This document shows, in pieces, positions 1-5,005 of a stretch of 5,005 nt of DNA. Positions within the stretch are counted from its first letter, which is position 1. Each line of letters opens with the position of its first letter. Where the stretch lies: assembly GCA_028276125.1 (NCBI GenBank), contig JAPYWY010000144.1:1-5005 (forward strand), given 5' to 3'. This DNA is from Pseudothermotoga sp. Its GTDB lineage: Bacteria > Thermotogota > Thermotogae > Thermotogales > DSM-5069. The notes beneath the pieces are model-generated. The model did no database searches. It was not told the DNA's origin and worked only from the letters and a program-made list of their open reading frames with translations. The position numbers and the translations under genes were made by a program.

Positions 1-593
1 ACTTCATCTGGGGCAGACTTTCAGACATCGTCGGCCACAAATCGATCGCCATGACGGGCGTGTTCATCGTCAGTTTCCTTCCGCCCATGTGGTTCTTCAT
101 GAACACGTTCACTTATCGATACCTCATGATTGCAGATGCAGTGATAACGGGTATCGGCTGGTCAGCGATAAACCTTTCTTTCCTCACCTTACCCATGGAG
201 GTCGCACAGAGCTCTTCGAGCGCTTACTTCGCAACCTATGCGGCTCTGGGTGGCGTTGGTGGTTTAATCGGGGCACTCACGGGCGGAATGGCTGCGAAAC
301 TTCTCGCGAACGTGCATCTTGGCACGGGCAACCTTCCGATATACGGAATTCAGTTGATGTTTCTGATCTCAGGACTCTTCAGAGCATTCACGTTGAAATT
401 GCTTGGCAGAGTCAGAACGAGACGATATGTGCCGCTGAGAACTCTCATCGCGAGTGCTCTCTTCCTCCCGAGGGAGGGTGGTCTAACGCGATCGAACGGA
501 TCGAACGTGTATGACGTCTTAAAAGCTGTGAAGAAGAAACTTGAGGAAAAGGAGGACAAAGAAAAACAATGGCGCGTGAAACGATGGTGGTGA
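1..593 (+). CDS. MFS transporter, C-terminal third (5' end outside window)
   Basis: The reading frame is open from the window edge (first full codon at 3), so the gene starts upstream and the ATG at 51 is an internal methionine. The first visible residues contain GRLSDIVGHK (window residues 4-13), matching MFS motif A (G-x-L-x-D-x-x-G-x-K/R), which lies in the cytoplasmic loops TM2-3 and TM8-9. About four hydrophobic segments follow (roughly residues 14-36, 39-65, 72-98 and 112-132). This is therefore probably the second motif A copy followed by TM9-12. The glycine-rich helix around residues 78-95 (GGVGGLIGALTGG) suits a packed transporter helix. After the last segment there is a basic, polar tail of about 60 residues ending in a Lys/Glu-rich stretch and a WRVKRWW terminus, likely cytoplasmic. 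The substrate cannot be told from this part. The end overlaps the next gene by 25 nt, suggesting translational coupling. Family assignment is firm; function is unknown. Confidence 0.85.
   Translation, partial: FIWGRLSDIVGHKSIAMTGVFIVSFLPPMWFFMNTFTYRYLMIADAVITGIGWSAINLSFLTLPMEVAQSSSSAYFATYAALGGVGGLIGALTGGMAAKLLANVHLGTGNLPIYGIQLMFLISGLFRAFTLKLLGRVRTRRYVPLRTLIASALFLPREGGLTRSNGSNVYDVLKAVKKKLEEKEDKEKQWRVKRWW
490..507 (+). repeat. Perfect 9-bp tandem duplication inside the MFS tail
   Basis: The unit GATCGAACG occurs twice back to back (490-498 and 499-507). It is in frame, adding three codons (Ser-Asn-Gly type) to the hydrophilic C-terminal tail of the transporter. It is probably a small slippage duplication in a tolerant linker. 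No other copies were noticed in the window. Confidence 0.6.
543..555 (+). promoter_or_regulatory. Ribosome binding site for the RseC-family gene
   Basis: The purine-rich stretch AGGAAAAGGAGG lies inside the 3' end of the MFS gene. Its GGAGG core (551-555) is 13 nt before the ATG at 569 and 28 nt before the next in-frame ATG at 584. The spacing to 569 is somewhat long but much better than to 584, so 569 is the preferred start. Confidence 0.6.
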
Positions 594-1018
594 AGACGAT
601 TCTGAACGACGACGTCGTACTGGAGAGAGACAGAACCTCCATGTGTGGAAAATGCCCAGCGAACATGCTGTGCACTGGTGAAGCCCAGAAGATAAATCTC
701 GTGGTTGGGAGGAACAATCTCGATTTAGCTGAAGGTGACGTCGTTCTGGTCGAAACACCAACAATCAGCGCTGCCAGAACAGCTTTTCTCGTTTACACAA
801 TCCCGACGATTCTGTTCATCTTGACCGTGATGTTGACGGTGAAAAAACTCGGCGAGCTCACCGCCTTTTTCTTGGGAATATCGTTCGTCGCAGCTTACTT
901 CTTTCTGCTCAGATTCTACGATAAACGCTTCAGAAAAAAGTTCAGACCGAGGATCGTTGGAATCGTCAAGAGAGCAAGGCCAGAAGATCCATCAGATGGC
1001 GCTTCTCTTCCGATATGA
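569..1018 (+). CDS. RseC/MucC-family (SoxR-reducing system type) membrane protein
   Basis: A 149-residue protein with the architecture of the RseC/MucC family. It has a short N-terminal domain with the cysteine pattern C26-x2-C29-x5-C35, a small beta-rich stretch ending in GDVVLVE (56-62), two membrane helices (about 72-91 and 97-114) and a basic C-terminal tail (RFYDKRFRKKFRPR region). In gammaproteobacteria RseC relatives act with the Rsx/Rnf complex that keeps SoxR reduced, or modulate sigma-E. In anaerobes they often accompany Rnf electron-transport genes, and their role there is unclear. The three cysteines could bind metal or a cluster, which is inference. The start overlaps the preceding MFS gene by 25 nt. 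The last 53 nt overlap, on the opposite strand, the end of the ferritin-like gene. No rnf genes are in the window, so partner and exact role are unknown. Family call is fairly confident. Confidence 0.8.
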   Translation: MARETMVVKTILNDDVVLERDRTSMCGKCPANMLCTGEAQKINLVVGRNNLDLAEGDVVLVETPTISAARTAFLVYTIPTILFILTVMLTVKKLGELTAFFLGISFVAAYFFLLRFYDKRFRKKFRPRIVGIVKRARPEDPSDGASLPI

Positions 1019-1415
1019 TTTTCTTTATCGTCTCTCTTTCATTTCCTGCGTACGGAAGAAGCTCCGAGTAAAATATGATGCTGTCCTTCTCAACTTCTAC
1101 GGCAAGTTTCAGCGCTTCTCTTGGATTCATGTTCTTCATCTTCGTCATCGTCGGAAAGATCGACATGTTGGCGTAGCTCTTCAAATAACCCGCCACCTCT
1201 TCAGAGACCCAGTTGTCTTTTGAAGAATCCAACTCAGAGAATTCACCGATCAGCTTTTTGAATATCTCTTGATGTTCTCTCTCTTGTTGCGCCAAGTTTT
1301 GGAACAATTTCTTCGAGGGTTCATCAGCTTGCACCGAAGCGAGCTTGGAGTAGAACGCGTAACCTTCCGCCTCGATGTTCAAGGCTATCGAAAGAAGTTC
1401 CGACAAGTTCACCAT
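966..1415 (-). CDS. Ferritin-like diiron protein (rubrerythrin family, no rubredoxin domain)
   Basis: A 149-residue, almost all-helical protein with the duplicated four-helix-bundle pattern of the rubrerythrin/ferritin-like superfamily. The predicted iron ligands are E15 (helix 1, followed by FY), the E45-x2-H48 pair (EREH), E109 (helix 3, in VEVEKDSIIFY) and the E137-x2-H140 pair (EEKRH). The two halves repeat the same A-x3-E...FY then ExxH arrangement. There is no C-terminal CxxC rubredoxin module, so electrons must come from another protein if it is a peroxidase. Relatives handle peroxide or oxygen stress, or oxidise and store iron. The ATG at 1415 has GGGGAGG 9 nt upstream, and the gene lies 16 nt after the korA stop, so it is probably the last gene of the hutU-oadB-kor operon. 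A protective role for oxygen-sensitive Fe-S enzymes is plausible but inferred. The 3' end runs 53 nt into the oppositely oriented RseC-family gene. Confidence 0.85.
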   Translation of the reverse strand: MVNLSELLSIALNIEAEGYAFYSKLASVQADEPSKKLFQNLAQQEREHQEIFKKLIGEFSELDSSKDNWVSEEVAGYLKSYANMSIFPTMTKMKNMNPREALKLAVEVEKDSIIFYSELLPYAGNERETIKKIISEEKRHLMDLLALLS

Positions 1416-1424
1416 GCAATTGTG

Positions 1425-1431
1425 CCTCCCC
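1425..1431 (-). promoter_or_regulatory. Ribosome binding site for the ferritin-like gene
   Basis: GGGGAGG on the minus strand directly follows the korA TGA (1434-1432) and sits 9 nt before the ATG at 1415. This supports that start and tight coupling to korA. Confidence 0.75.
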
Positions 1432-2592
1432 TCATAGTTCTTTCATCTCTAAATGAAGCTCGTTGATACCATCCAAAATTTCCTCAGGCGTTATGAGCAC
1501 GCCTCCAACCTTGGTCACCAATTTGACCTTCAAGCTCTTCTTGGTCAAGCTCAAAACTTCCTTCGCGTACTGACCGAGGTTCATCTCGGCGAACAAGACC
1601 GCTTCGACACGACCGAGGAGTTCTTTGAGCCTCGTCGACGGTACGGGCCATATGCTTATGGGCCTGAAGAGACCAACCTTAACTTTGCTCTGTCTTGCGA
1701 TCTTGACCGCCCTGATCGCACTCCTGGCAACAGATCCGTAAGCAACAACGAGTATCTCCGCATCATCCGTCATGTACTCATCGTACATCGCTATCTCGTC
1801 GGCGTGTATGCGAATCTTGTTCGACAGTCTCCTCACGAGTTTGTCACTCACCTCAAAGCTCGATTGTGGAAAACCGGCTTCGTCGTGAACGAGTCCCGAT
1901 ACGTGGAACCGCGCCTTTCCCATCTCGACGAGCGGTACAGGCGTTGGTTCGCCGAAATCCTTTTCAACGAATGGTGTATAGATTTCCTCTTCTTCGAGCT
2001 CCGTCTCTTGAAGTCTCGGTATGACAACGATCTCCTTTTCGTCCGGAAGTTCGAAGGTCTCACGCATGTGTCCCAAAACCTCGTCCATCAGGAAAATCAC
2101 AGGTGTTCTGTACTTCTCGGCGTAGTTGAAGGCCGTGATGATCAGTCTGTAGGTTTCTCCGACGCTCCAAGGATACAGTGCGATGATCTCGTGATCCCCA
2201 TGCGTACCCCAACGAGCCTGCATGATGTCACCCTGCGCCGGTTGCGTGGGAAGACCCGTGGAAGGTCCCCCCCTCATGACGTTAACGAAGACGCACGGTG
2301 TTTCGGTCATCACAGCATAACCGATCGCTTCTTGCATCAGACTGAAGCCCGGTCCACTCGTTGCGGTCATCGACTTCACTCCCGCGAGCGATGCACCAAT
2401 GATCGCCGCGGCACTGGCTATCTCGTCTTCCATCTGTACGAACACGCCTCCAACTTTGGGCAGCTCACGTGCCATGGCCTCGGCGATCTCACTTGAAGGA
2501 GTGATTGGATAGCCGGCGTAGAAACGACACCCTGCTCTTATCGCACCTAAGGCACACGCTTCGTTTCCTTGCATCAACATGCGTTCAGGCAT
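1432..2592 (-). CDS. korA: 2-oxoacid:ferredoxin oxidoreductase alpha subunit (2-oxoglutarate type)
   Basis: A 386-residue protein, normal for stand-alone KorA/VorB-type alpha subunits and too short for the gamma-alpha fusion type. The N-terminal pyrimidine-binding domain has YPITPSSE (28-35), the MEDE segment (54-57) that includes the conserved glutamate thought to activate the thiamine cofactor, TATSGPGFSLMQE (76-88) and RGGPSTGLPTQPAQGD (107-122), followed by ARWGTHGDHE, which is common in 2-oxoglutarate-type enzymes. The transketolase C-terminal-like domain spans about 278-345. The complex oxidises a 2-oxoacid with CoA to acyl-CoA and CO2, reducing ferredoxin. The thiamine diphosphate sits mainly on the beta subunit. 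The frame is open further upstream to 2661, but the ATG at 2592 with GGGAG 8 nt before it is preferred, because the extra 23 residues do not resemble the family. It overlaps the ferredoxin gene by 8 nt. No beta or gamma gene follows; a ferritin-like gene does. The substrate (2-oxoglutarate or branched-chain 2-oxoacid) is not certain. Confidence 0.9.
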   Translation of the reverse strand: MPERMLMQGNEACALGAIRAGCRFYAGYPITPSSEIAEAMARELPKVGGVFVQMEDEIASAAAIIGASLAGVKSMTATSGPGFSLMQEAIGYAVMTETPCVFVNVMRGGPSTGLPTQPAQGDIMQARWGTHGDHEIIALYPWSVGETYRLIITAFNYAEKYRTPVIFLMDEVLGHMRETFELPDEKEIVVIPRLQETELEEEEIYTPFVEKDFGEPTPVPLVEMGKARFHVSGLVHDEAGFPQSSFEVSDKLVRRLSNKIRIHADEIAMYDEYMTDDAEILVVAYGSVARSAIRAVKIARQSKVKVGLFRPISIWPVPSTRLKELLGRVEAVLFAEMNLGQYAKEVLSLTKKSLKVKLVTKVGGVLITPEEILDGINELHLEMKEL

Positions 2593-2812
2593 TCTTAACA
2601 CTCCCTTGGACCGTTTCGAGTTGCTTGATAGCAATCGCGAAATCCGGACACAGATTCTCACACATCAAACAACCTATGCATTTGTTACGATCTGAGACGA
2701 TGGGTTTGAGCAACTCGCCCTTCGACAACGCACCAGTCGGGCAGAACGTGTAACATATCCCGCACCTTTTGCACCATTCGTAGTTGATGTATATGTCGTA
2801 CTGCTTCTTCAC
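2585..2812 (-). CDS. korD: 2x[4Fe-4S] ferredoxin-type delta subunit of 2-oxoacid oxidoreductase
   Basis: A 75-residue protein with two complete [4Fe-4S] motifs: C14-x2-C17-x2-C20-x3-C24-P and C45-x2-C48-x2-C51-x3-C55-P. The length and the position immediately upstream of korA match the KorD/OorD delta subunit, which passes electrons from the thiamine centre to external ferredoxin. The start is a GTG at 2812. The ATG two bases upstream (2814) is out of frame and followed at once by a stop, and no other in-frame start lies before the upstream stop at 2842. GAGGAGG 8 nt before the GTG supports this. It lies 13 nt after the oadB-type gene and overlaps korA by 8 nt. A free-standing ferredoxin is possible, but the context favours the delta subunit. 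Confidence 0.88.
   Translation of the reverse strand: MKKQYDIYINYEWCKRCGICYTFCPTGALSKGELLKPIVSDRNKCIGCLMCENLCPDFAIAIKQLETVQGSVKNA
2601..2606 (-). promoter_or_regulatory. Ribosome binding site that fixes the korA start
   Basis: AGGGAG on the minus strand, inside the 3' end of the ferredoxin gene, lies 8 nt before the ATG at 2592. This favours that start over the longer open frame reaching 2661. Start and upstream stop overlap as ATGCCTGA, a typical coupling arrangement. Confidence 0.7.
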
Positions 2813-2820
2813 ATCGCTCG

Positions 2821-2827
2821 CCTCCTC
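2821..2827 (-). promoter_or_regulatory. Ribosome binding site overlapping the upstream stop; decides the GTG start
   Basis: GAGGAGG on the minus strand overlaps the TGA (2828-2826) of the decarboxylase beta gene and lies 8 nt before the GTG at 2812. The very strong site probably compensates for the weaker start codon and links translation of the two genes. Confidence 0.75.
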
Positions 2828-3944
2828 ACTTGAGTAACGTCAAGAAAACACCCGCTGCGACGGCTGAACCTATCACACCAGCAACGTTCGGGCTCATAGC
2901 GTGCATCAGTATGAAGTTCGTTGGATCAACTTCGCTGGCGAGTTTCTGTGCCACCCGAGCCGAATCTGGAACTGCCGAGACACCCGCAGCTCCGATCAGT
3001 GGATTAATCTTATCCTTCAGGAACAAGTTCATGAACTTGGCGAACAAGATGCCTCCCGCAAGCGAGCAAACGAACGCGAACGCACCCAGACCGAATATCT
3101 TCAAACTCTCAGGCTTGAGAAAAACGTCCGCCCTCGCAGAAGCCCCAACGCACACCATGAGTATGATTGTTACCGTATCGAGTATGAACCTGCTCGCAGC
3201 CTCGACGAGCCTCTTCACGTTACCAACTTCCCTGAGAAGGTTACCAAGCATCAACGTACCGACCAACGACAGAGATTGAGGTACAAGGGCTGCCGAAACG
3301 ATCGTGACCAGTATGGGGAATATGATCCTTTCGAACTTGGAAACCTTCCTTGGAGGTCCCATCCTTATCATTCTTTCCTTCTTCGTCGTCAGGAGTTTCG
3401 AAACAGGAGGTTGCAAGATTGGAATCAAGGCTATGTAAGAATAAGCTGCTATGGCGACGGCAGAGAGTATCTCTGGAGAGAACCGACTCGCAACATAGAT
3501 CGTTGTTGGACCATCCGCGCCACCAATGACTCCGATGGTTGCAGCTTGTTTCAAAGTGAAACCCAAGGCCCTTGCGAGCATGAATGCGGTGAATATTCCG
3601 ATCTGTGCGGCCCCTCCGAGGAAAATGGTTATCGGATAGGAGATCATGAAGGAAAAATCTGTGAGCGCACCTATACCCAAGAATATGAGGGGGGGATAGA
3701 TGCCCTTGATCACACCGTAATTCAGATACCATAGAAAACCACCCTCGTTCAAAATTCCAGTCAGCTGTGGTGGCACGTTTCCAAGTATTATCCCGAACGC
3801 GATCGGCACCAACAACAATGGTTCAGCATCCTTCTTCACGGCAACGTAGAGCAAGGCTGCAGCAACTCCAAACATGACGAGGTTTCCAAAGGTGAAATGC
3901 GCGAACGCCGTGTGTTTCAACATTTCCAGGATACCTTGTAACAT
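2826..3944 (-). CDS. oadB: Na+-translocating decarboxylase, beta (membrane carboxylate-lyase) subunit
   Basis: A 372-residue, highly hydrophobic protein of the OadB/GcdB/MmdB family. The beta subunit decarboxylates carboxybiotin and couples this to Na+ export. Residues described as important in Klebsiella OadB line up here with one constant offset of 59: D203 with D144 (in GGADGPTTIY, 141-150), Y229 with Y170, N373 with N314, G377 with G318, S382 with S323 and R389 with R330 (NPLIGAAGVSAVP, 314-326). The Klebsiella numbers are from memory. The SPNVAGVIGSAVAAG end (351-365) is also typical. Length matches the shorter GcdB/MmdB-type members. The ATG at 3944 has GGGAGG 8 nt upstream. The carboxyltransferase alpha, small gamma/delta and biotin carrier subunits are not in the window, so the substrate (oxaloacetate, methylmalonyl-CoA, glutaconyl-CoA or malonate) cannot be read directly. 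Neighbouring kor genes make methylmalonyl-CoA attractive. It lies 25 nt after hutU. Confidence 0.93.
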   Translation of the reverse strand: MLQGILEMLKHTAFAHFTFGNLVMFGVAAALLYVAVKKDAEPLLLVPIAFGIILGNVPPQLTGILNEGGFLWYLNYGVIKGIYPPLIFLGIGALTDFSFMISYPITIFLGGAAQIGIFTAFMLARALGFTLKQAATIGVIGGADGPTTIYVASRFSPEILSAVAIAAYSYIALIPILQPPVSKLLTTKKERMIRMGPPRKVSKFERIIFPILVTIVSAALVPQSLSLVGTLMLGNLLREVGNVKRLVEAASRFILDTVTIILMVCVGASARADVFLKPESLKIFGLGAFAFVCSLAGGILFAKFMNLFLKDKINPLIGAAGVSAVPDSARVAQKLASEVDPTNFILMHAMSPNVAGVIGSAVAAGVFLTLLK

Positions 3945-3952
3945 CGCACAAT

Positions 3953-3958
3953 CCTCCC
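3953..3958 (-). promoter_or_regulatory. Ribosome binding site for the decarboxylase beta gene
   Basis: GGGAGG on the minus strand, in the 25-nt gap after hutU, is 8 nt before the ATG at 3944. It supports that start over the internal ATG at 3923. The gap leaves no room for a separate promoter or terminator, so both genes are probably on one transcript. Confidence 0.7.
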
Positions 3959-3969
3959 AATCTTCATGA

Positions 3970-5005
3970 TCACTCCATCATTGGATACCTCAAACCCTTC
4001 TTCTTTGCCGTTTCCAAAGCGATCTCGTAACCCGCATCGAGGTGCCTTATGACCCCAATGCCAGAATCGTTCGTCAAGACTCTCTCGAGCTTCTGACGAG
4101 CCAAATCCGTTCCGTCTGCGACGATCACCATACCCGCGTGGATCGAATAACCAATACCCACACCTCCACCGTGGTGTACGGAAACCCAAGTGGCACCACT
4201 GGCTGTGTTCAGCAGAGCATTCAGAATGGGCCAGTCGGCGATCGCATCGCTACCGTCCTTCATTGCCTCAGTCTCACGGTAAGGTGATGCGACAGAACCT
4301 GTATCGTGATGGTCTCTACCTATCACGATCGGTGCCTTGAGTTCACCTTTCCTCACCATTTCGTTCATCGCAAGGCCCATGAGTGTTCTTTCACCCTGGC
4401 CGAGCCAACATATCCTTGCAGGCAAGCCTTGCCATTTGACCTTCTCATGTGCCATCTCTATCCACTTGCGCAGATGTTCGTCCTCAGGGAAGAGCTCCAG
4501 AACTTTTCTGTCCGTCGCGTAGATGTCCTGAGGATCGCCCGAGAGCGCAACCCATCTGAACGGACCTTTACCCTGCGCGAACAGCTCCCTTATGTATTCG
4601 GGAACATATCCTGGTATCTGGAAGGCATCCTCCACTCCGTGATCGTAAGCGAGGCGTCTGATGTTGTTGCCGTACTCGAACACCTTCGCACCTTGTTTCT
4701 TCATCTCGAGGATGGCGCTCACGTGTTCGACAACGGATTCGTAAACCCTTTCGAGGTATTCCTGTGGGTTTTTCTTTCTCAGCTCCGCCGCTTCCTCGAC
4801 GCTCAAGCCCTTGGGAATGTAACCGTTCAAAGGATCGTGCGCGGCCGTCTGGTCCGTCACGACATCCGGAATGACACCCATCTTGACGAGCTTCGGGTGA
4901 ACCTCCGCCGCATTGGCAAGAAGGGCGACGGACAAAGGTTTACCAGCCTTCGTTGCTTCCTTCACGAGCCTGAGCGCCTCGTTCAAATCGTCGGTCCATG
5001 TGTCG
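3970..5005 (-). CDS. hutU: Urocanate hydratase, C-terminal part (5' end outside window)
   Basis: The frame stays open through the right window edge. The residues before the TTG at 4986 read DTWTDD and continue the family sequence, so this is an internal part. About 344 of the usual 550-560 residues are visible, and roughly 210 N-terminal residues are missing. Urocanase adds water to urocanate to give 4-imidazolone-5-propionate, using tightly bound NAD+, in the second step of histidine degradation; it acts in the cytosol. Diagnostic stretches include EYGNNIRRLAYDHG, GPFRWVALSGDPQDIY, GLPARICWLGQGER, HHDTGSVASPYRETEAMKDG and WVSVHHGGGVGIGYSIHAGM. The single cysteine, in ARICW, lies 145 residues from the C-terminus and corresponds to the active-site Cys410 of the Pseudomonas putida enzyme (557 residues). 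The gene leads the visible operon, 25 nt before the decarboxylase beta gene. Other hut genes may lie to the right. Confidence 0.96.
   Translation of the reverse strand, partial: DTWTDDLNEALRLVKEATKAGKPLSVALLANAAEVHPKLVKMGVIPDVVTDQTAAHDPLNGYIPKGLSVEEAAELRKKNPQEYLERVYESVVEHVSAILEMKKQGAKVFEYGNNIRRLAYDHGVEDAFQIPGYVPEYIRELFAQGKGPFRWVALSGDPQDIYATDRKVLELFPEDEHLRKWIEMAHEKVKWQGLPARICWLGQGERTLMGLAMNEMVRKGELKAPIVIGRDHHDTGSVASPYRETEAMKDGSDAIADWPILNALLNTASGATWVSVHHGGGVGIGYSIHAGMVIVADGTDLARQKLERVLTNDSGIGVIRHLDAGYEIALETAKKKGLRYPMME

Noticed and set aside
51..593. ATG at 51 as the true start of the MFS gene
   Set aside because: The frame is open to the window edge and encodes the conserved motif A just before this ATG, so the gene clearly begins upstream.
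968..1025. Possible terminator: imperfect stem AAGAGAGC (968-975) with GCTTCTCTT (1001-1009), then T-rich 1019-1025
   Set aside because: The stem has a bulge and a loop of about 25 nt, is A/T-rich, and the T-run is separated by 9 nt. It also lies in coding sequence of both genes, so it is not a convincing intrinsic terminator.
1453..2496. A 347-codon open frame on the + strand opposite korA
   Set aside because: It lies in exact codon register with korA, where open antisense frames arise when the sense gene avoids TTA, CTA and TCA codons. The translation has no recognisable domain, while korA is an unmistakable family member.
2593..2661. N-terminal extension of korA by 23 residues
   Set aside because: The extra residues are encoded within the ferredoxin gene and do not resemble the family. 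The ATG at 2592 has a well-placed RBS and gives the usual family length.
2901..3734. A 277-codon open frame on the + strand opposite the decarboxylase beta gene
   Set aside because: It is also in register with the real gene. Its product is rich in charged residues, Arg, Asn and Cys without any family motif, typical of a shadow frame.
4984..4986. TTG at 4986-4984 as the start of hutU
   Set aside because: The codons before it continue the urocanase sequence (DTWTDD), and about 210 N-terminal residues would otherwise be missing.

Overview
The window looks like a piece of an anaerobic, probably thermophilic bacterial chromosome. It is densely packed, with gaps of 25 nt or less or short overlaps between genes, strong GGAGG-type ribosome binding sites, and about half G+C by eye. 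Gene content (ferredoxin-dependent 2-oxoacid oxidoreductase parts, a Na+-pump decarboxylase beta subunit, a rubrerythrin-like protein, an RseC-type redox protein) fits an amino-acid- or sugar-fermenting anaerobe. My best guess is the Thermotogota (Pseudothermotoga-like), with Synergistota-type amino-acid fermenters as the alternative. This placement is inference from protein style, not from a search.

Layout: on the + strand, the 3' third of an MFS transporter (1-593) overlaps by 25 nt an RseC/MucC-family membrane protein (569-1018). All other genes are on the - strand and read leftward as one apparent operon: hutU (5005-3970, 5' end outside the window), a Na+-translocating decarboxylase beta subunit (3944-2826), a 2x[4Fe-4S] ferredoxin-type delta subunit (2812-2585), a 2-oxoacid:ferredoxin oxidoreductase alpha subunit (2592-1432) and a ferritin-like diiron protein (1415-966). 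The two transcription units converge, and their last genes overlap tail to tail by 53 nt. No intergenic stretch exceeds 25 nt. I saw no tRNA, rRNA, CRISPR, insertion sequence or convincing terminator.

How the genes may work together (inference): urocanate hydratase belongs to histidine breakdown to glutamate. Glutamate deaminates to 2-oxoglutarate, which a KorDABC enzyme oxidises to succinyl-CoA while reducing ferredoxin. Rearrangement to methylmalonyl-CoA and decarboxylation by a Na+-pumping decarboxylase would yield propionyl-CoA and a sodium gradient. Three genes in the operon correspond to steps of that route. However, the KorB/KorC partners and the other decarboxylase subunits are not in the window, and this is the main puzzle. 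The ferritin-like protein at the operon end could protect oxygen-sensitive Fe-S enzymes.
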